Assembly: GCA_021824145.1 (NCBI GenBank)
Contig: JAKALM010000013.1
Span: 1-64,000, forward strand
Length of the DNA stretch: 64,000 bases
Direction: 5' to 3'
Origin: Bacteroidota bacterium
GTDB taxonomy: Bacteria > Bacteroidota > Ignavibacteria > Ignavibacteriales > Ignavibacteriaceae
The translations under genes were made by a program, and so were the position numbers. The notes beneath the pieces were generated by a model that made no database searches, was not told the origin of the DNA, and saw only the letters and a program-made list of their open reading frames with translations. Of the stretch, positions 8,445 through 17,434 are shown in pieces (positions within the stretch are counted from its first letter, which is position 1; each line of letters starts with the position of its first letter).

Positions 8445-9875
8445 ATGCTGAACAACTTTCAAGAATTTTTCAATTTACTTCCCCTAATTATAATTGGCGC
8501 GGGGATTTTAGTCTCACTTTGCATAGAAATGTACTCAAAGAAAAGTGAACAAATTTTACCATGGTTTTCAACCATAGTTTTTCTTGCTTCCGGATTTCAT
8601 GCACTAGCTTATGTGAACTCGGTTTCTGTAATAATGCAGAATATGTTTGCAGTAGGCGGAACAGTTAATATTTTCTTTTTCATATTTACTTTTGGTGCCG
8701 CAATTGTGTCTCTGCTTTCAATTGATTATTTAAAAAAATACGGAACGTATTACGGTGAATTTTATCTGCTTTTGCAGTCATCCGTATTAGGAATGATGCT
8801 AATGGCAGGAGCGAAAGATTTATTTGTAATCTTTCTTGGGCTTGAAGTTATGTCCGTAAGTTTTTATGCTTTAGCAGGAATGAATAGAAAAAAATTGAAA
8901 GCCAATGAAGCATCACTCAAATATTTCTTACTTGGCGCGTTTGCAACCGGATTTATTGTATACGGAATTGCATTAATTTATGGAACAGCTCAAACAACAT
9001 CGATTGATTTAATTGCATCAAGATTTGCACAGTTACAGCATAATCTTTTATTTGTTGCCGGAATACTTTTATTCTTAATTGGATTTTCATTTAAGATTGC
9101 TGCATTTCCATTCCATATGTGGGTGCCAGATGTTTATGAAGGTTCGGCGTCAACGGTTGCTGGATTATTTTCTACCGGCGGTAAAGCTGCGGCATTCAGT
9201 GCAATTATTGTAACACTTGGAGTTTTATTTAACGGATCTATTCAAAACATCTTTGAGCCTTATTTAGCAGTAATTGCAGTATTATCGATGGTATTTGGAA
9301 GTGTTGTTGCAATTGCACAAACAAATATAAAAAGGATGTTAGCTTATTCATCAATTGCGCATGCCGGTTATATGATTATAGGATTGGCATCAGGGAATTA
9401 CGACGGCATTGCAGGAATAATATATTATTTAGTCGCATATACTTTTATGAATCTAGGAGCTTTCGGTATTGTTTCAATAATCGAAGGTAAAGAAGAAGCT
9501 AATCTTGAATTAAAATCGTATTCAGGATTAGCGTCTAGGAATCCTATACTTGCAGCTTTTTTAGCAATATTTATGTTTTCGCTTGCTGGTATACCACCTT
9601 TTGCTGGATTCTTTGGAAAATATTATGTATTCATTTCGGCAATAAAAGCTCATTTAACCTGGTTGGCTATTGTTGGAGTTTTATCAAGCGTAATAAGTGT
9701 TTATTTCTATTTAAGAGTTGTTGTATTAATGTACTTTAAAGATTCCGAAACAGAATTTTCAATAGAACGAAGCAGTACAGGCTTAGCTGCGGTGGTTATA
9801 TCGGTTCTGTTGGTAATTATAATAGGAGTTGCGCCAGGAACTGTTATCGGAATGATTACTTCATTCTTGCATTAA
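8445..9875 (+). CDS. nuoN: NADH-quinone oxidoreductase subunit N
   Basis: The third antiporter-like subunit of the complex I membrane arm, 476 residues. The conserved pair is E134 in FLGLEVMSVSFYALAG and K217 in FSFKIAAFPFHMWVPDVYEG, followed by the second lysine region TGGKAAAFSAI and the characteristic MLAYSSIAHAGYMIIG. It ends the nuo run; the next gene, nnr, begins after 103 bases of AT-rich sequence in which I found neither a clear terminator nor a clean promoter. Confidence 0.95.
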   Translation: MLNNFQEFFNLLPLIIIGAGILVSLCIEMYSKKSEQILPWFSTIVFLASGFHALAYVNSVSVIMQNMFAVGGTVNIFFFIFTFGAAIVSLLSIDYLKKYGTYYGEFYLLLQSSVLGMMLMAGAKDLFVIFLGLEVMSVSFYALAGMNRKKLKANEASLKYFLLGAFATGFIVYGIALIYGTAQTTSIDLIASRFAQLQHNLLFVAGILLFLIGFSFKIAAFPFHMWVPDVYEGSASTVAGLFSTGGKAAAFSAIIVTLGVLFNGSIQNIFEPYLAVIAVLSMVFGSVVAIAQTNIKRMLAYSSIAHAGYMIIGLASGNYDGIAGIIYYLVAYTFMNLGAFGIVSIIEGKEEANLELKSYSGLASRNPILAAFLAIFMFSLAGIPPFAGFFGKYYVFISAIKAHLTWLAIVGVLSSVISVYFYLRVVVLMYFKDSETEFSIERSSTGLAAVVISVLLVIIIGVAPGTVIGMITSFLH

Positions 9876-9978
9876 ATTTTCTGCAATAATTAATCTAAAT
9901 TAAATTCTTCTTTATTATTGGGTTAAATTGATTTAATTTTATAGTTATAAGCTTTATAGTTTAGCCCTTTATAAAATT

Positions 9979-11553
9979 ATGATACCTCTATTTTCTACAA
10001 ATCAAGTAAGAGAAGTTGACAATTATGCCATTCATAATCTTGGTATTCCAGGATTAGTTTTGATGGAAAATGCTGCAACGCAGATATTTAACAAAACAAT
10101 TGAGAATGCAAACCATCTAATTAAAAAAAACCGTATTGGTGTTATATGTGGAAAGGGAAATAACGGCGGAGACGGATTTGCAGCGGCGAGGCAATTTGCA
10201 AATCGCGGCTTTCATGTAAAAGTTATTTACTTAGGTAATGAAAGTGAAATGTCGCCGGATTGTTTATCAAATTTTAAAACGCTGTTAAATTTAGGTAAAG
10301 ATAACAAGAACATTTTAATTAAGAAATTTGGATCAATTAAAGATTTAAATTTTATTAATGACTGCGATTTGATTTTAGATGCTTTGCTCGGCAGCGGATC
10401 TCAGGGAATACTAAGAGAACCTTATAATTCAATTATAAATTCCCTTAACAAGATAAAATCTTTTAAAGTTGCTGTTGATATTCCTACTGGGCTTAATTCA
10501 GATTCTGGCTATGCAGAAAATTGTTTTAATGCCGACTTAACTGTAACTCTTGGTGAATTAAAACGAGGCTTATTTATTGAAGACGGTTATGCTAATTGCG
10601 GAATAATAGAAAAAGGAGATATCGGAATTGGATTTTCTTTTTTCGACAAATTAAAAACCTCAGAATATTTAATAGAGCCGGAAGATGTATTTTATAACTT
10701 GCCATTTAAGAAAAAGGACATTCACAAATATTCGTCGGGAAAAGTATTAACTATTGCGGGCTCGGGCTCATTTCCAGGAGCTGCTAGAATGACAGCAAAA
10801 TCAGCTCTTAAAGTTGGGGCAGGGGCATCGATATTATGCTATCCAAAATCAGTAAGAAAATTAATATTTAATAAAGCTTCTGAAGTTGTTGTTAACTCGT
10901 ATGATGATGATGGTAAAGAATACTTATCTAAAAAAAATATTAAAGAATTTGAAAATAAATTAGAATGGGCTGATGCTGTTGCTATTGGCCCGGGACTTGG
11001 AAGAGAACCTGAAACTCAGGATGCAGTAATTGAAATATTAAAAAAGAAAAAATGCAAACGAATGGTAATTGATGCTGATGGTATTTTTGCATTGAACAAT
11101 GACCGTTATAAAAATATTAATATTGAAGGTGTTGTTCTTACTCCGCATCATGGTGAATTTGCCAACTTAATTGGAATTGAAACTTTGGAATTAAAAAAGA
11201 ATGTTTTGTTTTACGGGAAAAAATTTGTCGAAGATACAGGCGCTTATTTAATTCTCAAAGGAGCTCCAACAATAATATTTACGCCAAATGGAGATTCTTT
11301 AATAAATACAGCAGGAAATCCTGGCATGGCAAAATTCGGAACCGGTGATGTACTAACCGGAACTATTGTTGGTTTGTTAGCCCAATTGAAAGATACCGAA
11401 AAAGCAGTAGTAACCGGAGTTTATATTCACAGCTTAGCAGCAGATTTATTGTTGAATGATTTTACAGATTATGGATACACTGCTGAAAATATAATTAATA
11501 AATTGCCCGAAGCTATAAAATTTTTAAGAAAATCTTTTAATTCAGAGATTTAA
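9979..11553 (+). CDS. nnr: Bifunctional NAD(P)HX epimerase/dehydratase
   Basis: Repairs hydrated NADH and NADPH: an N-terminal YjeF epimerase domain interconverts the R and S forms, and a C-terminal ADP- or ATP-dependent dehydratase restores the cofactor. At 524 residues it has both domains. The N-domain shows ENAATQIF and CGKGNNGGDGFAAARQF (near residue 53). The C-domain, from about 250, shows TIAGSGSFPGAARMTAKSALK, VIDADGIFAL, LTPHHGEFA and the phosphate-binding GNPGMAKFGTGDVLTG. Cytoplasmic. The VanZ-like gene follows after only two bases, so they are probably co-transcribed. Its place after complex I is reasonable for an enzyme that guards the NADH pool, but the link is only positional. 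Confidence 0.93.
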   Translation: MIPLFSTNQVREVDNYAIHNLGIPGLVLMENAATQIFNKTIENANHLIKKNRIGVICGKGNNGGDGFAAARQFANRGFHVKVIYLGNESEMSPDCLSNFKTLLNLGKDNKNILIKKFGSIKDLNFINDCDLILDALLGSGSQGILREPYNSIINSLNKIKSFKVAVDIPTGLNSDSGYAENCFNADLTVTLGELKRGLFIEDGYANCGIIEKGDIGIGFSFFDKLKTSEYLIEPEDVFYNLPFKKKDIHKYSSGKVLTIAGSGSFPGAARMTAKSALKVGAGASILCYPKSVRKLIFNKASEVVVNSYDDDGKEYLSKKNIKEFENKLEWADAVAIGPGLGREPETQDAVIEILKKKKCKRMVIDADGIFALNNDRYKNINIEGVVLTPHHGEFANLIGIETLELKKNVLFYGKKFVEDTGAYLILKGAPTIIFTPNGDSLINTAGNPGMAKFGTGDVLTGTIVGLLAQLKDTEKAVVTGVYIHSLAADLLLNDFTDYGYTAENIINKLPEAIKFLRKSFNSEI

Positions 11554-11555
11554 TT

Positions 11556-11960
11556 TTGATAGAATATCTTGAAAAAAATAGAATAAAATTTGTTTATACA
11601 CCATTAATAATTTATTGGTTAATACTTTTAATAGCTACTTCAATACCTGGCAATGATATGCCAGATATTCATATGAATGATAAGTTTGAGCATTTTTTGG
11701 GTTATGGATTATTAACAATCCTCATAAATTTTTCACTTCTCGTGCAATCGAAAAACAAGCTATTAAAGACAAAAGCCTATCTTGCGTCAATAATAATAGT
11801 TTCAATTTATGGAGCTCTTGATGAACTTCATCAAATTTTTGTGCCGGGGCGTGATTGCGATTTTTATGATTGGATTACTGATTTTTCTGCTGCATGTTTT
11901 GGTATTGTCATGGTTTATTCACTAGTTAAATTTGTTAGAATCAAAGTAAGAAACTCATAA
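11556..11960 (+). CDS. VanZ-like membrane protein
   Basis: A 134-residue protein with four predicted helices and the VanZ-family pattern: NDKFEHFLGYGLLTI in the first half and the acidic/aromatic motif GALDELHQIFVPGRDCDFYDWITDFSAA in the second (as the parts DELHQIFVPGRD and DFYDWITDFSA). VanZ-like proteins are envelope proteins; the founding member raises teicoplanin resistance, but most chromosomal members have no assigned role. The start is TTG 11556, two bases after the nnr stop; no ATG precedes the first helix. The DUF218 gene follows 21 bases later. Confidence 0.8.
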   Translation: MIEYLEKNRIKFVYTPLIIYWLILLIATSIPGNDMPDIHMNDKFEHFLGYGLLTILINFSLLVQSKNKLLKTKAYLASIIIVSIYGALDELHQIFVPGRDCDFYDWITDFSAACFGIVMVYSLVKFVRIKVRNS

Positions 11961-11981
11961 CTTCTTTTATAGTAAAATCTA

Positions 11982-13010
11982 ATGCCTTCAAAAAGTAATA
12001 AAAATAGAGGAATAATCTCTTCACTTGTAATATTGATTTTATTGCTTGATCAATTATTCTTATTTTATATAAAATACGAAAACCAAGGATTAGAACTCTC
12101 GAATTTTAGCTTTTTATATCTTGGGAATATCCTAAATATTATATTTACTTTAGCTGCAATATTAGGTGTTATTTTTTATTCAATAAAAGTAAAAAAGGAT
12201 TTTAAAGCAGTTTTTTTAATTTCTTTTTCGATAACATTATCGATATTATTATTGATATCATTTATCAGTACAAAAATTTCTTTACCTTTGCCAAATGTAT
12301 ATTTTCTCGATCATCCACTAAAAAAAATTGCAGTTGGTTTTCTTTTCTCTGTATATCAGTATTTTCAATTTTTATTTATTGGAATTGTTTGGTTTCAACT
12401 TTTAGGCGGGAAAGAATTGATTGTTCTAAGAGCAATTGTAAATTCGGCTGCATTAGTAATGATTCTTTTATTCTTTGCTTTTTTATTCATTAACTTGAAA
12501 AAGAATGACAATAAAAAAATTCCTCCTAAAAAACATTCAATAAATGTTGCCGTAGTACTTGGAGCTGCCGTATGGCCTCACAATGCACCAAGTCCTAGCT
12601 TAGCAGCACGAGCTGATAAAGCTGTAGAACTTTTACGAGAAGGGATTGTTAATAAAATCCAATTAACGGGAAGCAATGCACCAGGAGAATTAAGTGAAGC
12701 AGAAGTTGCATACAATTATATCCGTTCAGAAAATGTTGATACTTCCCAAATTTGGGTTGAAAACAAAACCGTTTCAACAGCAGAACAAGTACAATATATT
12801 AAAGAACATATCTTAACTAAGAAAAATATAGGCAATATTTTTATTGTATCAGATTCTTATCATTTAGCACGTGTAAAAGAAATGTGCAGATTTTATAAAA
12901 TTAAAGTTGGATTAGCAACTTCTGATTTAAAATTAAACTTTCAGCACAATCTATATTACAAAATGAAAGAAAGTATTGGTTTACTTGTGTTTTGGTTCTT
13001 TGGATTATAA
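11982..13010 (+). CDS. DUF218 (SanA/ElyC/YdcF) family membrane protein
   Basis: This 342-residue protein has five hydrophobic segments in residues 1-170, then a DUF218 domain: INVAVVLGAAVWPHNAPSPSLAARADKAVEL (seen as VVLGAAVWP and LAARADKAVELL), KIQLTGSNAPGELSEAEVAYNY and KTVSTAEQV, with the late histidine motif IVSDSYHLARV. Members such as SanA and ElyC act at the cell envelope, and ElyC affects peptidoglycan precursor lipid metabolism in E. coli. The enzyme activity of this protein is unknown. The nusB promoter appears to overlap its last codons. Confidence 0.8.
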   Translation: MPSKSNKNRGIISSLVILILLLDQLFLFYIKYENQGLELSNFSFLYLGNILNIIFTLAAILGVIFYSIKVKKDFKAVFLISFSITLSILLLISFISTKISLPLPNVYFLDHPLKKIAVGFLFSVYQYFQFLFIGIVWFQLLGGKELIVLRAIVNSAALVMILLFFAFLFINLKKNDNKKIPPKKHSINVAVVLGAAVWPHNAPSPSLAARADKAVELLREGIVNKIQLTGSNAPGELSEAEVAYNYIRSENVDTSQIWVENKTVSTAEQVQYIKEHILTKKNIGNIFIVSDSYHLARVKEMCRFYKIKVGLATSDLKLNFQHNLYYKMKESIGLLVFWFFGL

Positions 13011-13030
13011 CAAGTTCGAAGATATTTTTG
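12999..13030 (+). promoter_or_regulatory. Bacteroidetes-type promoter for nusB
   Basis: TTTG at 12999-13002 and TATTTTTG at 13023-13030 are separated by exactly 20 bases, matching TTTG-N19..21-TAnnTTTG. The upstream element lies in the last codons of the DUF218 gene and the nusB start codon is 37 bases downstream of the -7 element. This suggests nusB and the exporter gene after it are transcribed separately from the genes on their left. Confidence 0.55.
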
Positions 13031-13067
13031 TATTCACTTAAAATTGATTTTTACAGGTTAACTTAAA

Positions 13068-13550
13068 ATGTCTCACGTATTTAAAAGAAGAATTGTAAGA
13101 GAAAAAGCGCTACAAATTTTATATGCATACACAATGAATAAGGAATCGCTAGAAGCCTTAATTGGTGCAATGCTTGCTGATGTAGAAGATAAAGCAGATA
13201 AGGATTTTGCTGATGAATTAGTTCATAAAGTTTTAGCGCATAAAGATGAACTAGATAAAGAAATAAAGAAAAGAGTTGATAATTGGGAGATGAATAGAAT
13301 TGCTCTAATTGATAAAATTTTACTGCGGATGGGAATTTGTGAACTTTTATACTTCCAAGAAATTCCTCCTAAAGTATCAATTAATGAAGCCATTGAAATA
13401 GCAAAAATATACAGTACTGCTGGCAGCGGAAAATTTATAAATGGGATTCTTGATGCTGTTTTAACTGAATTAAAAGATTCTGGTAATTTGAAAAAGACAG
13501 GACGTGGACTTATTGAAGAAAGCATTTCTAAAACTTCTTCAAAGAAATAA
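13068..13550 (+). CDS. nusB: Transcription antitermination factor NusB
   Basis: A 160-residue all-helical RNA-binding protein that, with NusE (S10), loads on boxA RNA and supports rRNA operon antitermination. The N-terminus RRIVREKALQILYAY and the core NRIALIDKILLRMGICELLYF, then PPKVSINEAIEIAKIYSTAGSGKFINGILDAV, are the standard NusB pattern (key parts RREKALQ-like start, INEAIEIAK and KFINGILDAV). Its C-terminal tail is some 15-20 residues longer than in E. coli. An upstream promoter is visible and the MFS gene follows three bases later. Confidence 0.93.
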   Translation: MSHVFKRRIVREKALQILYAYTMNKESLEALIGAMLADVEDKADKDFADELVHKVLAHKDELDKEIKKRVDNWEMNRIALIDKILLRMGICELLYFQEIPPKVSINEAIEIAKIYSTAGSGKFINGILDAVLTELKDSGNLKKTGRGLIEESISKTSSKK

Positions 13551-13553
13551 GAG

Positions 13554-14813
13554 ATGAAATCTAAAAGCAAAATCTTTTTCTGGACGCTTTTTGATTTTGC
13601 TAATACTGCATTTTCTGTTATCATTGTTACCGTAATTTATTCAAAGTACTTTTCAAATTATGTAGCTGGCGGGAAGAACTGGCTTTGGGGATTAAGCGTA
13701 AGTATATCGATGATCATTGCTGCATTATTAAGCCCTCCACTTGGTGCAATTGCAGATGTTTCACGCAATAGAAAAAGATTTCTATTAATCTTCACTTTAA
13801 TTTCTGTTATATGTACAGCTTTAATGTTTTATGTACAAAAAGGCGATGTGCTTTTGGGGATTGTACTTTTCATTCTTGCCAACATTGGATTTGAAGCCGG
13901 TTTAGTTTTTTATGATGCATTCCTTCCGAACCTAACCGAGAAAAAAAATTTTGGAAGAGTTTCTGGCTACGGCTTTGCAATGGGATATATTGGAGCTCTA
14001 GCCGTGCTATTGATAATTATGGTATTACTTCCAGCAGAGACTTCGCCAGATTATATATTTTATGTAAGATTATCATTCGTTGTTGCGGCTGCATTTTTTC
14101 TTTTCTTTTCAATTCCTCTTTTTCTCTTTGTAAGTGAACCAAAACTAAGCTTGCAATTAAAAAAATCTGCAATAAGAATAGGATTACAGAAAAGCGGAAG
14201 AACTTTAAGAGCTCTTTTTGTTCACAAAGAATATCCATCAATCTCACGTTTTCTTTTAGCATTTTTTCTTTATAACGATGCAATAATTACAATTATAGCT
14301 TTCGCCTCTATTTTTGCATCAAAAATTTTAATGATGACTGATGAACAAATAATTTATTTCTTTGTAATAGTTCAGAGCACTGCAGTTGCAGGATCATTTA
14401 TCTTTGGAATTATTTCTGATCATATTGGCCCGAAGAAAACAATTACGATAACTCTAGTAATTTGGCTGTTTGTTGTAGTTGGCGCTTTCTTAGTTCAAAA
14501 TGTATTTCAATTTTATCTTGTAGGATTATCTGCAGGATTGTCAATCGGTTCTTCACAATCGTGCAGTAGAAGCTTAATGGCATTGCTTACACCTCATGAA
14601 AGGGAAGCAGAGTTTTTTGGATTTTATGATGGTTTATTTGGGAAATCATCAGCAGTAGTGGGACCTTTATTTTATGGTATCATTGCAGATCTTTTTAATC
14701 AGAGATTTGCTGCCCTTGCTATCGGAATATTTTTTTTAGTTGGACTAATAATTCTCCAAAGAGTAGAAGTTCCGAAGTATAAAAAAGAAGAAACAGCCGC
14801 AGAGATTATTTAA
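13554..14813 (+). CDS. MFS transporter, UMF1 (Atg22-like) family
   Basis: A 419-residue, 12-helix major facilitator. The opening KIFFWTLFDFANTAFSVIIVTVIYSKYF (seen as WTLFDFANTAFS) and the loop DVSRNRKRFLL are typical of the UMF1/Atg22-like group, together with SQSCSRSLMALLTPHEREAEFFGFYDGLFGKSSAVVGPL (seen as SRSLMALLTP and EFFGFYDGLFGKSSA). In yeast Atg22 exports amino acids from the vacuole; bacterial substrates are not established, so export of amino acids or another small metabolite is only a guess. It is three bases downstream of nusB. Its stop codon overlaps the stop of the phosphatase on the other strand. Confidence 0.8.
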   Translation: MKSKSKIFFWTLFDFANTAFSVIIVTVIYSKYFSNYVAGGKNWLWGLSVSISMIIAALLSPPLGAIADVSRNRKRFLLIFTLISVICTALMFYVQKGDVLLGIVLFILANIGFEAGLVFYDAFLPNLTEKKNFGRVSGYGFAMGYIGALAVLLIIMVLLPAETSPDYIFYVRLSFVVAAAFFLFFSIPLFLFVSEPKLSLQLKKSAIRIGLQKSGRTLRALFVHKEYPSISRFLLAFFLYNDAIITIIAFASIFASKILMMTDEQIIYFFVIVQSTAVAGSFIFGIISDHIGPKKTITITLVIWLFVVVGAFLVQNVFQFYLVGLSAGLSIGSSQSCSRSLMALLTPHEREAEFFGFYDGLFGKSSAVVGPLFYGIIADLFNQRFAALAIGIFFLVGLIILQRVEVPKYKKEETAAEII

Positions 14814-15895
14814 ACTGCTTTCATAACAATCATAGTTAAGTCATCATGTGCGGGCGATGAATCAGTAAAGATTGAAATATTTTTCAAGATTGAATCTTGA
14901 ATTTCTTTAGCAGATCTGCCTGCGTTTTTAGTAATAACATCCATAAATCTTTCTTCGCCGTATTCCATAAAATAATTATTCATTGCTTCAACAACACCGT
15001 CGGTATAGAAAATTAATATATCGCCTGGCTGCGGTTGAATTTCAATCTCCTCAAGTGAAGTTTCAAAAATTGAATTTTGGCTTAAGCCAATTCCCATTCC
15101 GCGCGGAATAATGTTTTGGCATTTTTGTTCGGCTTTACTATAAATAATCAATGGCATATGTCCGGCGCGGGAAAGTAAAAGAGTTCCCTTGGAATTTAGG
15201 CAAGCTATACTAACAGTAAAGAAAGATCCTTTTTTTAAGATCCTAGTAAGATTTTTATTCAATAGAACAAGAATATCTTTGGGTGAATCATTATGAATTA
15301 TCAGATAGCGTAAAATTGCCTGCACTTGAACCATATGCAATGCAGCTGCCATGCCTTTGCCAGATATATCTCCTATTACTATGTATGTTTTATCCGGGGA
15401 TGATTCATGGACAATAAAATCGTAATAATCACCTCCAACCTCACGAGCAGCTTCTGAATAGCAACTAATTTCAAAGTATTCATTCTTCGGAGGTTCCTTT
15501 GGCATTAAGCTAGATTGGATTTCACTTGCAACTGCAAGCTCGTCCTTTGCAATCAATTTATCTGAAAGTTCGAATGCCAAAATTATATTTACAAGAATGA
15601 ATCCGAACCAAATATATTGAGATTGATTTGACATGAAACCAAATACAAAAAGTACTAACGCTATTGAATAAACTAGTCTTCGAACAGGTGTTAGCTGAAG
15701 TAAAAAAGCTACGAACAAGCTGCGTAAAAATCTTAGAATTCCTCGAGGCGATCTGCGCATCTCTTCGGGCTCTTTCATCTTTTTTACGTAGAAATTGTAT
15801 AGCTCAGGCAAATCTCTTTTAACCAGCTTTTCAATTTCCTTATAACTTAAATCGCTAGTATAAAAATCATAAAGACGATTAAGGCGCTTGAACAT
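14810..15895 (-). CDS. SpoIIE-type serine phosphatase with short membrane region
   Basis: A 361-residue protein. Residues about 65-115 hold two membrane helices, and from about 120 to the end lies a PP2C/SpoIIE catalytic domain: LAVASEIQSSLMPKEPP, AREVGGDYYDFI, VIGDISGKGMAAALHM, SRAGHMPLIIY, ILIFYTDGVVEAMN and PAHDDLTMIV. The aspartates in GGDYYD, GDISGKG, YTDG and HDDLT are the usual metal ligands. SpoIIE-type phosphatases often act on anti-anti-sigma factors, but no such gene is nearby, so the substrate is unknown. It converges on the MFS gene with a four-base overlap of the two reading frames. Confidence 0.88.
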   Translation of the reverse strand: MFKRLNRLYDFYTSDLSYKEIEKLVKRDLPELYNFYVKKMKEPEEMRRSPRGILRFLRSLFVAFLLQLTPVRRLVYSIALVLFVFGFMSNQSQYIWFGFILVNIILAFELSDKLIAKDELAVASEIQSSLMPKEPPKNEYFEISCYSEAAREVGGDYYDFIVHESSPDKTYIVIGDISGKGMAAALHMVQVQAILRYLIIHNDSPKDILVLLNKNLTRILKKGSFFTVSIACLNSKGTLLLSRAGHMPLIIYSKAEQKCQNIIPRGMGIGLSQNSIFETSLEEIEIQPQPGDILIFYTDGVVEAMNNYFMEYGEERFMDVITKNAGRSAKEIQDSILKNISIFTDSSPAHDDLTMIVMKAV

Positions 15896-16007
15896 TGCTT
15901 GAATATTTCCTTATTATTTTAAATTTCTTTACAAATGTAATTAGATATTTGATTTTGGAAACTTGATACTTGAAATTTGATAAATTAAAAAAACTCTTCA
16001 CTTTCTT

Positions 16008-17165
16008 TTAAACTCGGCATAATTTTTCTGCGGCTTCAATAAGAACTTCATCCCGCTTTGCAAAACAGATTCTTATTAATTTCCTTTTATTATCAGAAGA
16101 ATAAAACGGAGATAACGGAATAACTGCAACTCCAATTTCTTTTGTTAAAAATTCAGAGAACTCATAATCATTTTTATCTGTAATACCGGAATAATCAAGA
16201 AGCTGAAAATAAGTTCCTCTAGCTTTGTTTAACTTAAAACGGGAATCCTTCAAAGCATTAATTATTAAATCTCGTTTCTTCTGATAAAAAAATCCAAGAC
16301 TTAAATAATGATTTTCATTTTTCATAAAATCTGCATATGCATATTGAATAGGAGTATTGACCGCAAAAACCATAAACTGATGAATCTTTCTGAATTCCGA
16401 CATTAAATTTTCTGGTGCTGCGCAATAACCAATTTTCCAGCCTGTTGTATGATAAGTTTTTCCAAATGAAGAAACGATGAATGATCTTCTAGCAAGTTCA
16501 CCGGAGCGCGATATACTAATGTGCCTATTTCCGTCGAACACAATATGCTCATAAACTTCATCACTAATAATTAAAATATTTGTATCCTTAGTAATTTCTT
16601 CCAAATTTTTAAGATCTGCTAAATTTATTACACTGCCGGTCGGATTGTGTGGTGAATTGACAATTATCAATTTGGTTTTATTAGTAATAGAATCTTTGCA
16701 TCTATCCCAATCAATAGAAAAATCTTTTTCACTTAAAGGAATTGGAATTGGTTTGCCTCCATTAGCCATAATTGCTGGAAGGTATGTATCAAAAGCGGGC
16801 TCAAATATAATTACTTCATCACCTGAATTTATTACTGCAGATATAATGGTATAAAGCGCTTGAGTTGCACCTGCAGTAATATTTATTTCAGTTTCGGGAT
16901 TATAATTATGTCCGTACAGCTTTTCTATTTTAGCGGAAATTCTTTCTCGAAGCAGAGGCAAACCTGGCATAGGCGCATATTGATTACGACCTTCGTTAAT
17001 ATAATGCGATACTAATTTTTTTAAGTCATCGGGACAATCAAAATCGGGGAAACCTTGGGAGAGATTTATTGCATTATAATCTGCTGCCATTTTGGACATA
17101 ATAGTAAAAATAGTTGTACCAATATTCGGTAATTTGGAATTGAGTTTTATTTGGGGTCTTTCCAT
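16008..17165 (-). CDS. PLP-dependent aminotransferase, methionine/kynurenine aminotransferase-like
   Basis: A class I/II aminotransferase of 385 residues. Seen: the substrate-loop INLSQGFPDFDCPDDL near residue 40, YAPMPGLPLLRE, GATQALYTII, IVNSPHNPTGSV with the conserved Asn, ISDEVYEHIVF with Asp and Tyr, and the PLP-lysine motif SSFGKTYHTTGWKIGY (Lys near residue 235). SQGFPDF, YxPxxGxxxLR and the GKTYxxTGWKxGY form match E. coli YbdL, a methionine-preferring enzyme, and eukaryotic kynurenine aminotransferases. It is therefore probably a methionine or broad glutamine/methionine transaminase rather than AspC. It is monocistronic, with 269 bases of AT-rich sequence upstream before the Sel1 gene in which I found nothing definite. 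Confidence 0.85.
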   Translation of the reverse strand: MERPQIKLNSKLPNIGTTIFTIMSKMAADYNAINLSQGFPDFDCPDDLKKLVSHYINEGRNQYAPMPGLPLLRERISAKIEKLYGHNYNPETEINITAGATQALYTIISAVINSGDEVIIFEPAFDTYLPAIMANGGKPIPIPLSEKDFSIDWDRCKDSITNKTKLIIVNSPHNPTGSVINLADLKNLEEITKDTNILIISDEVYEHIVFDGNRHISISRSGELARRSFIVSSFGKTYHTTGWKIGYCAAPENLMSEFRKIHQFMVFAVNTPIQYAYADFMKNENHYLSLGFFYQKKRDLIINALKDSRFKLNKARGTYFQLLDYSGITDKNDYEFSEFLTKEIGVAVIPLSPFYSSDNKRKLIRICFAKRDEVLIEAAEKLCRV

Positions 17166-17434
17166 AATGCTCTTAACAAAATGTTATAATAAAATTAAAG
17201 ATACTTCATTTAATATATACAATTTGTTTAAATCTATTACATTGTAGAAATGTTAAATTGTTTTATTTTGAATTGTATGAATAAACTAACGAATTGTTAC
17301 ATGAAATTCTTCCAGTATTATTAACTGAAAAAAGTTTCTGCTTTTAGCAAAATAGAATTTATAAATTAAATAAAGTGTTAAAATAATTTGTATAAAAAAG
17401 TAAATAATAAAAGCAAAATTAATTTTAGAATACT

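Noticed and set aside
15932-15939. TACATTTG on the minus strand ahead of the phosphatase gene at 14810-15895
   Set aside because: It fits the TAnnTTTG element, but no TTTG lies 17-23 bases upstream, so the promoter is not supported beyond one half.
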